This document shows positions 17,458 through 26,312 of a DNA stretch of 64,000 nucleotides, piece after piece. A model generated the notes under the pieces. It saw only the letters and a program-made list of their open reading frames with translations, was not told the DNA's origin and made no database searches. Each line of letters starts with the position of its first letter. Positions within the stretch are counted from its first letter, which is position 1. Position numbers and translations under genes: made by a program. This DNA comes from CAZEAB01 sp964552945. GTDB taxonomy: Archaea > Nanobdellota > Nanobdellia > Woesearchaeales > GW2011-AR9. The DNA lies in contig CAZKIP010000003.1 in NCBI GenBank assembly GCA_964552945.1, forward strand, positions 75,672 through 139,671, in the 5' to 3' direction.

Positions 17458-19536
17458 ATGAAAAAAGCAATCATTACGGGAGGAGCAGGTTTTATTGGTT
17501 CGCATTTAGTAGAATTGCTTCTAAACAAGGGTTTTTTTGTTGTAGCTATAGATGATATGTCCAATGGGCAGTTAGATAATGTTGAAATTTTTAAAAATAA
17601 TCCAAACTATGATTTTAAAAGGATAAATCTGTCCCAGCCATTTGATGATTTACTTTTTGAAAATACGGATTATGTTTTTCATCTAGCAGCTTTAGCAGAT
17701 ATCGTTCCTTCTATTGAAGAACCTCTCAAATATCATCAAGCTAATGTAACAGCAACCATAAGAGTTTTAGAAGCTTGTAGGAAACATAAGGTTAAGAAAT
17801 TTGTTTATAGTGCTTCTTCTTCATGTTATGGAATTCCAGAAGTTTATCCAACTCCTGAATCAGCAAAAATAAATTGTGAATATCCTTATGCTTTCACAAA
17901 GTATGTTGCTGAGGAATATGTTCTTTTTTGGGGTAAGTTGTATGACATGCCAGTAATTTCATTAAGATATTTCAATGCATTTGGTACTAGGGCAAGAACC
18001 AATGGGACTTATGGAGCAGTATTCAAAGTTTTTTTATCACAAAAATTACATGAGAAACCATTGACAATTGTTGGCGATGGTGAACAGACAAGAGATTTCA
18101 CTTACGTATCAGATATCGCTAGAGCAAATCTAATGGCTGCAGAGTCCGATTTAAATGGAGAAATAATTAATATTGGAACAGGGAAAACTTATTCTGTAAA
18201 TTATCTTGCGAATCTTATTGGAGGGCCTACAGTAACAATCCCTAAAAGGCCGGGTGAACCAGATTCAACCCATGCAGAAATTTCAAGAGCTAAAGAGTTA
18301 TTGGGTTGGGAACCACAAGTTTCTTTTGAAGAAGGTGTTAAGATAATGTTGGATAATATTGATTATTGGAAAGATGCTCCTTTATGGGATGAGAAATCAA
18401 TTGAAGAAGCTACAAAATCATGGTTTAAATATTTAGGAAAAGAAAAGGATGGTAATAAAATGGAAAATAATACTGAAGTGAGTTATTCTAATACAAACAA
18501 TACAAACAATACCCCTATTAATGAAAATAATAATGAAGAAAGAATTTTAGTTACTGGTGGAGCAGGATATGTTGGTTCCGTTCTTGTACCTTCTCTTTTA
18601 CAAAAAGGTCACAAGGTAACAGTTTTAGATACTTTTTGGTTTTGGAAATCTGTAGAAGAGTATTTGAAAGAGTTGAACCTTGAGAATCACCCTAACTTAG
18701 CTGTTGTTAAGGGAGATTTAAGAAATAAAGAGGATATCAAAAAATCTTTGGAAGGTGTAAAAACCGTAATTCATTTAGCTTGCATTTCAAATGATCCAAG
18801 TTCAGAATTAAATGCTGAGTATACTCATTCCGTAAATTATGATGGTTCAATAAATTTAATTGATTTATCTAAAGAAGTAGGTGTTAAAAGATTCATATAT
18901 GCTTCTTCAAGCAGTGTTTATGGAATTAAGGATGAACCAAATGTATCTGAAGATCTTGAATTAGAACCATTAACTCAATACTCAAAATTGAAAGTTGAAA
19001 TTGAACATTATTTACTTTACAAAATTGACGAGGCCTTTAAGGGAGTTATTGTAAGGCCTTCAACAGTTTGTGGGTATTCTCCTAGACAGAGGTTAGATGT
19101 CGTGGTTAATATTCTAACTAATTTTGCTTACAACAAAGGTAAAATAAAGGTTTTTGGTGGTAATCAATTAAGGCCAAACATCCACATTAAGGATATGGTA
19201 AGGGTTTATGAACTTCTTTTGGAAGCACCAATAGAAAAGATAAATAAAAAAACATATAATGCAGGATACGAAAATCTAAAAGTGCTTGAAATTGCAAATT
19301 TGGTGAAAAGTGTTATTGGTGATGTAGCAGTTGATATTGAACCAAGCGATGATCCTCGTTCATACCACGTTTGCTCACAAAAAATTGCTGATGAATTAGG
19401 CTTTGAAACAAAATTTACTGTAATGGATGCTATTGCAGATCTTAAAGAGGCTTTTGCAGCTGGAAAATTACAAAATCTTGATGAAGATCATTATTTTAAT
19501 GTTAAAACTATGAAAAGGGTTATTGAAAATGGATAA
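17458..19536 (+). CDS. fusion of two nucleotide-sugar epimerases (SDR-SDR)
   Basis: 692 residues. Domain 1 (1-~320): IITGGAGFIGSHLVELL, SASSSCYG, YPYAFTKYVAE, typical of UDP-glucose/GlcNAc 4-epimerases. An Asn/Thr-rich linker (~325-355) follows. Domain 2 (~358-692): ILVTGGAGYVGSVLVPSLL, ASSSSVYGIKDE, and YSKLKVE. Domain 2 resembles epimerases and dehydratases of deoxysugar or heptose pathways. An ATG near residue 338 sits at the junction, suggesting two genes fused by loss of a stop. Its end overlaps the start of the next gene (ATGGATAA), so it leads a four-gene operon to 22735. One domain could act as the C6 epimerase for an NDP-heptose; that is inference. Confidence 0.88.
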   Translation: MKKAIITGGAGFIGSHLVELLLNKGFFVVAIDDMSNGQLDNVEIFKNNPNYDFKRINLSQPFDDLLFENTDYVFHLAALADIVPSIEEPLKYHQANVTATIRVLEACRKHKVKKFVYSASSSCYGIPEVYPTPESAKINCEYPYAFTKYVAEEYVLFWGKLYDMPVISLRYFNAFGTRARTNGTYGAVFKVFLSQKLHEKPLTIVGDGEQTRDFTYVSDIARANLMAAESDLNGEIINIGTGKTYSVNYLANLIGGPTVTIPKRPGEPDSTHAEISRAKELLGWEPQVSFEEGVKIMLDNIDYWKDAPLWDEKSIEEATKSWFKYLGKEKDGNKMENNTEVSYSNTNNTNNTPINENNNEERILVTGGAGYVGSVLVPSLLQKGHKVTVLDTFWFWKSVEEYLKELNLENHPNLAVVKGDLRNKEDIKKSLEGVKTVIHLACISNDPSSELNAEYTHSVNYDGSINLIDLSKEVGVKRFIYASSSSVYGIKDEPNVSEDLELEPLTQYSKLKVEIEHYLLYKIDEAFKGVIVRPSTVCGYSPRQRLDVVVNILTNFAYNKGKIKVFGGNQLRPNIHIKDMVRVYELLLEAPIEKINKKTYNAGYENLKVLEIANLVKSVIGDVAVDIEPSDDPRSYHVCSQKIADELGFETKFTVMDAIADLKEAFAAGKLQNLDEDHYFNVKTMKRVIENG

Positions 19537-20494
19537 AAACACAATTATTTCGTTGTTGAGAGAAATGTTATATGTTCGTTTGGTAGAGGAAAGAGTTTGT
19601 AACCTTTACCCAGAACAGGAGATGAGGTGTCCGGTACATATTTCAATTGGTCAAGAAGCTACCGCCGTTGGAGTTTGTGCAAACCTTTCTGATGAGGATT
19701 GGGTATTTAGTAACCACCGTGGTCACGGTCATTATCTTGCAAAAAAGGGAGATTTGAAAAAGTTTTTCGCTGAATTGTATGGGAAGGAAACTGGTTGTGC
19801 AAAAGGTAAGGGTGGTTCCATGCATTTGGTGGATATACCTAAAGGGTTCATTGCAGCAACAGCGATTGTTTCAAGTACGGTTCCTGTATCTGTTGGTTCT
19901 GCACTTAGTTTTTCAATGAAAAATTCTAATCAGGTTTCAACTATTTTCATGGGTGATGCTTCTACAGAGGAAGGGGTTTTTCATGAAAGTATGAATTTTG
20001 CAAAATTAAAAAATCTTCCTGTATTGTTCTTTTGTGAGAATAATTTTTATTCAGTGTATTCTCCTTTATCAGTAAGACAACCTCCACGGGGAATAATTGA
20101 TATTGCTAAGGCACATGGTTTAGATTGTTACACTGTTGATGGGAACGATGTTATTGATGTCTATGAAACTTGTAAGGTTGCAATTGAAAAAATGAGACTT
20201 GGGGGCGGGCCAGCATTTATTGAAGGTTACACCTATCGTTGGCGTGAGCATTGTGGTCCAAATTATGATAATGATCTTGGTTATCGTTCAGAAGAAGAAT
20301 TTGAACATTGGAAAAAGAAAGATCCTCTTGAGCGTTTGAAGAGAAAAATTATGGATGAGAACATTCTTACAGCGTTTGAAATTGTAACAATGGAAAATGA
20401 AATCAATAAACAAATAGATGAGGCAGTAAGTTTTGCTAAAGCAAGTTCATTCCCTTCTAAGGAAGAGTTAGACAAACATATTTATGCTGATTAA
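19529..20494 (+). CDS. thiamine-diphosphate dehydrogenase E1 alpha-like subunit
   Basis: 321 residues from the ATG at 19529, which overlaps the stop of the epimerase gene. Motifs of the pyruvate/acetoin dehydrogenase E1 alpha family: HISIGQEATAVGV, SNHRGHGHYLAKKGD, GCAKGKGGSMH, and the ThDP-Mg motif GDASTEEGVFHE...ENNFY (GDA instead of the usual GDG). It pairs with the beta gene that follows. No lipoyl E2 or E3 gene is nearby. Here, among sugar genes, it may decarboxylate a 2-keto acid and pass the C2 unit to a sugar, making a branched or extended sugar; that is inference. Confidence 0.88.
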   Translation: MDKNTIISLLREMLYVRLVEERVCNLYPEQEMRCPVHISIGQEATAVGVCANLSDEDWVFSNHRGHGHYLAKKGDLKKFFAELYGKETGCAKGKGGSMHLVDIPKGFIAATAIVSSTVPVSVGSALSFSMKNSNQVSTIFMGDASTEEGVFHESMNFAKLKNLPVLFFCENNFYSVYSPLSVRQPPRGIIDIAKAHGLDCYTVDGNDVIDVYETCKVAIEKMRLGGGPAFIEGYTYRWREHCGPNYDNDLGYRSEEEFEHWKKKDPLERLKRKIMDENILTAFEIVTMENEINKQIDEAVSFAKASSFPSKEELDKHIYAD

Positions 20495-20498
20495 TAAA

Positions 20499-21668
20499 AT
20501 GGAAGAAACAAATAATTTTGGAAATATTGAATCTGTTGAAAAAGTTCAAAATACACCCTATGTTGAAGTGGTCGAGAATTCAGTAAAAGTTGATAATGTG
20601 GCAAATGTAAATGCTAGAAGACAACTTAAATTCTGTGAAGCATTAAGGGAAGCTACAGATCAATGTATGGAAGAAGATGAATCGGTTTTCATTATTGGGG
20701 AAGGAGTTCCTGATCCAAAAGGAATCTTTGGAACTACCAAAGGTTTGCAAGAGAAGTATGGGAAGAAAAGAGTAATGGATATGCCTCTTTCTGAAAATGC
20801 TCTTACGGGAGTATGTGTTGGCGCAGCAATAAATGGGATGCGGCCAATTTTGACACATCAAAGATTAGATTTCACTTTATTATCTTTTGATCAAATAATA
20901 AATATTGCTGCTAAATGGCATTATATGTTTGGTGGACAATTTAAAGTTCCTTTAGTTATTAGGATGATTATTGGAAGAGGCTGGGGACAGGGAGCGCAAC
21001 ATTCTCAGAATTTACAAGCTTTGTTCGCTCACATTCCTGGATTGAAGGTTGTAATGCCAACCACTGCACATGATGCAAAAGGATTGCTTATTGCTAGTAT
21101 TAAGGATAACAACCCTGTTATGTTTATTGAACATCGTTGGCTTTTCAATTTGGTTGATTATGTTCCTGAAGAAAAATATACTATTCCAATTGGTGTTGGA
21201 AAAGTAGTTCGAGAAGGTACTGACCTTACCATCGCTGCAACTTCTTATATGGTTGTTGAAGCTATTAAAACCGCAGATTACCTCAAAGAGAAAGGTATTT
21301 CGGTAGAGGTTATTGATATTAGAACCTTGAGGCCTTTTGACGATTCTTTGATTATTCAATCAGTCAAAAAGACAGGTAAACTTTTAGTTGCAGACACTGG
21401 TTATTATACAGGTGGTTTTGCTGGGGAAGTTGTTTCAAGAGTTTCTGAGAAAGCATTCTCTTCTTTAACAGTCCCTCCTCAAAGAATTACTTTGCCAGAC
21501 ATTCCAACTCCAACAAGTCCTGGTTTGACCAAATATTATTATCCACACTATCAAGAAATGATTAGGAAAGTTCTTTCAATGTTGGGGAGAGAAGATATTA
21601 CATTGTTTTTCCAAGATGAAACGATTCCTTTAGATGTTCCAGACAAATCTTTTACAGGGCCTTTTTAA
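20499..21668 (+). CDS. thiamine-diphosphate dehydrogenase E1 beta-like subunit
   Basis: 389 residues from the ATG at 20499 (a start at 20484, inside the alpha gene, is possible). After a ~40-residue polar N-terminal tail comes the transketolase pyrimidine domain (REATDQCMEEDESVFIIGEGV, DMPLSENALTGVCVGAAINGMRPI) and the C-terminal transketolase domain (DLTIAATSYMVVEAIKTADYL, IDIRTLRPFD). With the alpha subunit it would form an alpha2beta2 enzyme. Coupling is tight: alpha stops at 20494, and this gene's TAATG overlaps the heptose gene that follows. Confidence 0.88.
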   Translation: MEETNNFGNIESVEKVQNTPYVEVVENSVKVDNVANVNARRQLKFCEALREATDQCMEEDESVFIIGEGVPDPKGIFGTTKGLQEKYGKKRVMDMPLSENALTGVCVGAAINGMRPILTHQRLDFTLLSFDQIINIAAKWHYMFGGQFKVPLVIRMIIGRGWGQGAQHSQNLQALFAHIPGLKVVMPTTAHDAKGLLIASIKDNNPVMFIEHRWLFNLVDYVPEEKYTIPIGVGKVVREGTDLTIAATSYMVVEAIKTADYLKEKGISVEVIDIRTLRPFDDSLIIQSVKKTGKLLVADTGYYTGGFAGEVVSRVSEKAFSSLTVPPQRITLPDIPTPTSPGLTKYYYPHYQEMIRKVLSMLGREDITLFFQDETIPLDVPDKSFTGPF

Positions 21669-22735
21669 TGATACCAGTAAATAAAATTGAACAGTACACT
21701 CTCTCTTCTATTCTTAGTTTTAGTGATGCCAAGGAATTAATCTCAAAATTGAAGTCTGAGGGGAAGAAGGTTGGTTTATGCCATGGTGGATTCGACATGC
21801 TTCATCCCGGCCATATGAAACATTTTGAAATGTCTGGGAAGGAGTGTGATGTTCTAATAGTTTCCCTTACTGCAGATAGATTTATTCCATCTAGGAAGGG
21901 AGATGGACGTCCCGTTTATAATGAGAAATTACGGGCATATTCTGTTGCTGCTATTAAATGGGTAGATTATGTTGTAGTGTCTGATTTTGCTAAAGGTGTC
22001 GAAGTCATCGAATATTTAAAACCCTCTTATTACATTAAAGGACCCGATTTCATTCACAAAACTACTCCGGGAATTACTTCTGAAAGAGTTGCAATTTCTA
22101 AAGTTGGAGGAGAGATGAGATATACAACCGAACCACCAATGTCTACCACTAAAATAATTGAATATGTTAAGAATGAGATTAAGGCGAAGAAAGTTTTGAT
22201 TGCTATTGATAGAGATGGAACTTTAATTGAAAATAATGATTTTTTAGGTCGAGAAGATAACTGGGCGGAAGAGTTTAAGTTGAATAAACCAGTAGTTGAT
22301 TATTTGTCAGCATTACAAACAAAATATAGGACCACTAAAGTTGTTGTAACCAATCAAGCGGGTGTTGCTAGAGGTTATTTTGGTTGTGGAAGAGTGGAAG
22401 AGATTAATAAGAAAGTTGAAGAAGGGTTGAGCTCTAAGGGTATTAAAATAGATAGTTGGCAATATTGTCCTGACGTAGATTCGGTTTATGCCAAAGCAAT
22501 GGAAGGCAAGTTATCTTTTGATAGTAATTTTGTTAAAGATGTTACCAGAAGAAAACCTCATACAACAATGGTTGAAGATGCCTTGCAAGAATTGGGGTTT
22601 AAGAAGGAAGATTTTGATAAGATTGTTGTTCTTGGTGATAGACATGAAGATGGTGAGTTGGCAGGAAACTTAGGTGCTATTTTTATTGATGTTAATGACA
22701 AGAGTTATGAAGAATTGATTAAGGAATTTAGCTAA
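21668..22735 (+). CDS. fused sugar-1-phosphate nucleotidyltransferase (HldC-like) and heptose-bisphosphate phosphatase (GmhB-like)
   Basis: 355 residues. Residues ~15-165 are a cytidylyltransferase-fold domain as in RfaE/HldE: VGLCHGGFDMLHPGHMKHF (HxGH motif at HPGH) and a TERVAISK-like SERVAIS signature. Residues ~175-355 are an HAD phosphatase of the histidinol-phosphate/GmhB type: IAIDRDGTLIENNDFLG (DxDGT), VVVTNQAGVARGYF, VLGDRHEDG. Step 3, removal of the O7 phosphate, and step 4, NDP transfer to O1, are thus joined. The usual GmhB zinc-loop cysteines are not obvious. With 8574-10211 it completes a putative NDP-heptose pathway. It starts in a one-base overlap with the E1 beta stop. Confidence 0.85.
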   Translation: MIPVNKIEQYTLSSILSFSDAKELISKLKSEGKKVGLCHGGFDMLHPGHMKHFEMSGKECDVLIVSLTADRFIPSRKGDGRPVYNEKLRAYSVAAIKWVDYVVVSDFAKGVEVIEYLKPSYYIKGPDFIHKTTPGITSERVAISKVGGEMRYTTEPPMSTTKIIEYVKNEIKAKKVLIAIDRDGTLIENNDFLGREDNWAEEFKLNKPVVDYLSALQTKYRTTKVVVTNQAGVARGYFGCGRVEEINKKVEEGLSSKGIKIDSWQYCPDVDSVYAKAMEGKLSFDSNFVKDVTRRKPHTTMVEDALQELGFKKEDFDKIVVLGDRHEDGELAGNLGAIFIDVNDKSYEELIKEFS

Positions 22736-22956
22736 CTTCTTGATTTATACCATTCTTTAGCCAACATGGCAATTGGTAGAGTTATTGCTAATGCCGCTGT
22801 ATAGTATAAAACAGTTTCACTTGTTCCATAATTGGACATATTTTCTATATAAGAATCATTGGTTGGTTTCAGCAAAGGATGAGTTACCACATTTAAACCA
22901 TAAGCAACTCCTGTAATACCTAATGTATCCATAATGATTTCTTTTATTGATTTCAT
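22732..22956 (-). CDS. small membrane protein, unknown
   Basis: 74 residues with a C-terminal hydrophobic segment (VLYYTAALAITLPIAMLA, about residues 49-66) and a weaker N-terminal one. No family recognised. It overlaps the end of the convergent heptose gene by 4 bases and lies 12 bases downstream of the unknown gene at 22969, so the two may be co-transcribed. Confidence 0.5.
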   Translation of the reverse strand: MKSIKEIIMDTLGITGVAYGLNVVTHPLLKPTNDSYIENMSNYGTSETVLYYTAALAITLPIAMLAKEWYKSRS

Positions 22957-22968
22957 TTTAGTTGGGTC

Positions 22969-23688
22969 TTAATTATCAAGTAATATTTGTGCTAAACCAG
23001 TCATTACCAGTGGTGCTAATTCTTTATTAAAACTTGCCATTGTTAAATTTGCATTCACTTCTGATAATTTTTTGCAATTTACTACGTAATCTCCCATTAA
23101 AACACGATCTCCTTGGTATTTGAGATTAAAAGCAACAGCAAAATCTTGAGAGGTGGGGAAATGTTCATTAATTGCCATCAGTAAATATTTTGGAAGTATT
23201 TCGTCAGATTGTTTATTAGCCATTGATTCTTGCATCATTTCTCCCTTAGATGCTATAAATGATTCTGCAACTTGATTGACCTTCTGATATGATGTTAAAA
23301 TAGTATCATCTAAGCAATCTCTTAATCTTCCCTTTGTTTCACCATCAACATGAGGAAGACCTAAACAATATCTCATTTCAGATTCTACTTGTTCTGCACT
23401 TAATAACCAACTTCTTCCAATTGCAGGTCCGATTGTATTCTGTACCCAACTTAAGGGGTAGAAGTCATCTTCAATTTGGCCACGAAGAATAGCTTTTATA
23501 GGGGCTCTTGCACCTTCTACAGGGATTAAACTAGCTGCAACATCTGATGTTTTTAAAAGAATTGATCGCAATTTATTTAATGCGGAAGGGTTACTTTGAA
23601 AATAGTTGCAAACAACACTACTTGTGTATGCTTGAAGAACGAATCTTCCTTCATCAACTACTGCCGGTTCTGGAGCTTGTGAGGTCAT
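22969..23688 (-). CDS. uncharacterised protein
   Basis: 239 residues, soluble in appearance and mostly helical, with no motif I can assign. It lacks a signal peptide and membrane segments. It ends 12 bases before the small membrane protein at 22956 and starts 73 bases from the P-loop protein gene at 23762. It opens a patch of accessory genes that differ in character from the glycan cluster to the left. Confidence 0.6.
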   Translation of the reverse strand: MTSQAPEPAVVDEGRFVLQAYTSSVVCNYFQSNPSALNKLRSILLKTSDVAASLIPVEGARAPIKAILRGQIEDDFYPLSWVQNTIGPAIGRSWLLSAEQVESEMRYCLGLPHVDGETKGRLRDCLDDTILTSYQKVNQVAESFIASKGEMMQESMANKQSDEILPKYLLMAINEHFPTSQDFAVAFNLKYQGDRVLMGDYVVNCKKLSEVNANLTMASFNKELAPLVMTGLAQILLDN

Positions 23689-23761
23689 AATGCTTAAAAA
23701 GGGAGGCTATTTATAAAATCTTTGTCCCTTTTTAGTAAAAACAATGAAAGAAGGGATTAAT

Positions 23762-24295
23762 TTATCTTTTCAAGAATTCTAAAATTCTAACTAAATTAAT
23801 TAATGTAGGGTTACTGGTGTCAATCTTTAAGTGCTCATATTCTGGTCCTGGAACATCTACAAAAGTACTGACAAATTTTTCCCATGCTTCATATTTCGGC
23901 TCATCTCTTGGAAGTCCTCTTGATATCAATCTTTCTTTTATAACATCCTCAGGAGCAACACAATGTATTAAAGAAACTTTGTAACCATTTTTACTTGCAT
24001 CTTCTAATGCTGCATCAATAAATCCTGCTGGTTTTCCTTGAATGCATCCAGTCATTGGTGATTCCATTATTGTTGAAGCACCATTTCTGCCATTGTACAT
24101 TGCTAATTCCCATGATGATTTAGTTATAGGCCCAGTCCAAGTTCTGTAATTAGAAGATTCTCGATCGTCACCGAAGATGTTATCCATTACAACGTCTCTA
24201 TCAAAGAAAAATATCCCTCTCCTTTGAGATACTTTTCTTGCTAGATATGATTTTCCAACTCCTGGTGCTCCCATAAAACTAACTAAATTTGTCAT
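23762..24295 (-). CDS. AAA_33-type P-loop nucleotide kinase
   Basis: 177 residues. A Walker A motif (FMGAPGVGKSYLARKV) is at residues 7-22 and a Walker-B-like FFFDRDVVMD follows; a LISRGLPRDEP segment near residue 128 could be the lid. This pattern fits small kinases of the AAA_33/zeta-toxin-like superfamily that phosphorylate nucleosides, sugars or RNA ends. The substrate is not evident. Neighbours are an HD hydrolase and an EEP hydrolase, so a nucleotide or nucleic-acid repair role is possible but speculative. Confidence 0.65.
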   Translation of the reverse strand: MTNLVSFMGAPGVGKSYLARKVSQRRGIFFFDRDVVMDNIFGDDRESSNYRTWTGPITKSSWELAMYNGRNGASTIMESPMTGCIQGKPAGFIDAALEDASKNGYKVSLIHCVAPEDVIKERLISRGLPRDEPKYEAWEKFVSTFVDVPGPEYEHLKIDTSNPTLINLVRILEFLKR

Positions 24296-24449
24296 AATGA
24301 TTTTAGTAGAATTTTTGTTTTTAAATGTTGTGAAAAGTGGGTTTAATGCTTAAAAAGTAATATTTTGTTATTATTATTCACAAACCTTATAATGAGAGAT
24401 TAAAAAAACAAACTATAGCAATAAGTAGCAATAAGTAATCTAAAATAAA

Positions 24450-25424
24450 ATGAAATCATTAGTTGCAGGAAGAAAATTAAGAGACCTCATTATAGTTCTA
24501 AATGAAAGAGCTAGAATAGATGAAGCCGAGGTAATAAGGCATCTTTCTCCAAGAGAGCAAAAGGTATACCTAAAAGCAAAACCATTCTATGCCAAAGGTT
24601 CGGGAAAAGGATATTGTTTTGATCAAAGACATATCGATTTCTCAACATTAATGTCTTTAAGGTTATTAGGGAACGCTGAGAGAGACGTAGTAGTTCCAGC
24701 TGTTATTTGTCATGATATTGGAAGGTATAAAACTCCTGAAGGAGTTACCGAAATAGATCACTCTTCTTTCACACAAAGAGTTCTTCACATGTTTGAAGGA
24801 GAACGTTTGGTAAGAAATTTTATGCGGGAGGCTGGCTACTCAATTAGAAAATCAGAGGAAGCTGCAAGAATAATTGCTCTTCATGATTGGGCGTATCTTA
24901 GTTTTATGAATCCCGAGGAAGAGTTATCAAAATCAAATCCTACTGTAAATATCGATGGCATTCCTACTAAGATTAGTGAGATGTATGAACACCAATTTAG
25001 AATAGCTCGGAAAGGAGTTTTTGACACCCATGAATTTATTGCCTATCGTGAATCAGATAGAGTTAATGTTCCTGCTGTGGCTAGTTTTGCTAAAGATTAT
25101 TTGAAGAGAAGCAAATATTATCAAAACTTTTCGCCAATGGAATTTGCATTATTGAGATTTGGTTATTTTGGAATGTTAGATCAAGTAGAGATTCCAGAGA
25201 GAGTTTCTGCTGAGAGACTTTCTTTCGTTAAATCACAAGTTAAATTAGAGAGACTTAATACTGCTAGAGGTGATAAAGTTGCTAGAGATATTTTGGATGC
25301 TAGACTTAATGATGTTGGAACTGGTTATTTAAATCTTGATAACGGAATGTCTAGAGAAGCATTCAAAGCGTTTTTAGGTCATACCTTAGATAAGGAACTA
25401 GAATATGCAGTTGAGTTATCTTGA
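24450..25424 (+). CDS. HD-domain phosphohydrolase-like protein
   Basis: 324 residues. Likely metal ligands of an HD domain appear in order: RHIDFS (near residue 60), AVICHDIGRYK (HD pair near 90), IIALHDWAYL, and a late ESDRVNV Asp. HD proteins hydrolyse phosphate esters of nucleotides. The gene is divergent from the P-loop kinase gene and convergent with the EEP gene, ending one base before it. The specific substrate is unknown. Confidence 0.65.
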   Translation: MKSLVAGRKLRDLIIVLNERARIDEAEVIRHLSPREQKVYLKAKPFYAKGSGKGYCFDQRHIDFSTLMSLRLLGNAERDVVVPAVICHDIGRYKTPEGVTEIDHSSFTQRVLHMFEGERLVRNFMREAGYSIRKSEEAARIIALHDWAYLSFMNPEEELSKSNPTVNIDGIPTKISEMYEHQFRIARKGVFDTHEFIAYRESDRVNVPAVASFAKDYLKRSKYYQNFSPMEFALLRFGYFGMLDQVEIPERVSAERLSFVKSQVKLERLNTARGDKVARDILDARLNDVGTGYLNLDNGMSREAFKAFLGHTLDKELEYAVELS

Positions 25425-25425
25425 A

Positions 25426-26247
25426 TCAATCTTGTTTTCCATTTCTTCCAACAAAATTTTTATCCAAAGTAATTGTCCAAGGAAAGTGATCTGAAGCAAT
25501 TCTTGCCAAACCTTCATTAACAAATCCAAAATCTCTTACGTGAGGAAGAACACCTTCTTTTGCGAAAATAAAATCCATTCTTATTGGTACTGCGTGGGGG
25601 TTTGGCCCATGAATGTCGGTCATACCAGTTATTTCAGCTGGTGAGTGGCGTTGCAATCCTACATCTACATAACCAGCTTCAAGAACTGCTTCTATAGTAT
25701 CGTAACATAGTTTTCCATTTTTAGTGTATTTTTCAACCATTCTTGGTGTAAATTTAGGAATGATTCCATCAACCATACCATCTTGGGGAGATAGAGAATT
25801 AAAATCACCCATGATTATTCCATATTGTTCTCCTGCTAACTCTTGCAAAACCTCCCTTATTTGAGGAAGTCTTGTAGCTTCATCAACATGAGAGAGGTAG
25901 AGGTTACAAACAGATAATTGGCCTGTTGGAGTTGGAAAAGTCATCTCAACAGCCTTAACACCCTCACCAACAATTCTTGTTTTTGAAGGTTGTCTTCTAC
26001 TAAAAATGGCAGAACCAGTGGAGTACCTCATCTCCATGTCTCCCTCAAAGATAACTCTGCCATGGCGATAAGTTCCATTTCTACGAATAGCATGAACTAG
26101 CTCGTTATCAGGCCCTCTTACAACTTTTGTCTCTTGCAAACCGAGAACATCTGGAGATTGTTCATCAATCACTCCAAGAACTTTATGTAAGCGTTGAGGG
26201 TCTCCTTCAACACCGCCAATGTAAACATTATAAGTCATAATTTTCAT
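25426..26247 (-). CDS. endonuclease/exonuclease/phosphatase (EEP) family protein
   Basis: 273 residues. EEP motifs in order: MTYNVYIGG (Asn), VLGLQETK (Glu metal ligand), IIMGDFNSLSPQDG (DxN), RMDFIFA, and ASDHFPWTITL (SDH). The family includes AP endonucleases, sphingomyelinases and 2',5'-phosphodiesterases. No signal peptide is seen, so it probably acts in the cytosol on nucleic acid or phosphoester substrates. An internal Met at residue 4 is an alternative start. Confidence 0.8.
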   Translation of the reverse strand: MKIMTYNVYIGGVEGDPQRLHKVLGVIDEQSPDVLGLQETKVVRGPDNELVHAIRRNGTYRHGRVIFEGDMEMRYSTGSAIFSRRQPSKTRIVGEGVKAVEMTFPTPTGQLSVCNLYLSHVDEATRLPQIREVLQELAGEQYGIIMGDFNSLSPQDGMVDGIIPKFTPRMVEKYTKNGKLCYDTIEAVLEAGYVDVGLQRHSPAEITGMTDIHGPNPHAVPIRMDFIFAKEGVLPHVRDFGFVNEGLARIASDHFPWTITLDKNFVGRNGKQD

Positions 26248-26312
26248 AATGTCATCTTAAGAAAATCTCCTTATAAACTTTCTGGAATAGGGCTTCTTGC
26301 TAAGAAAACGCT

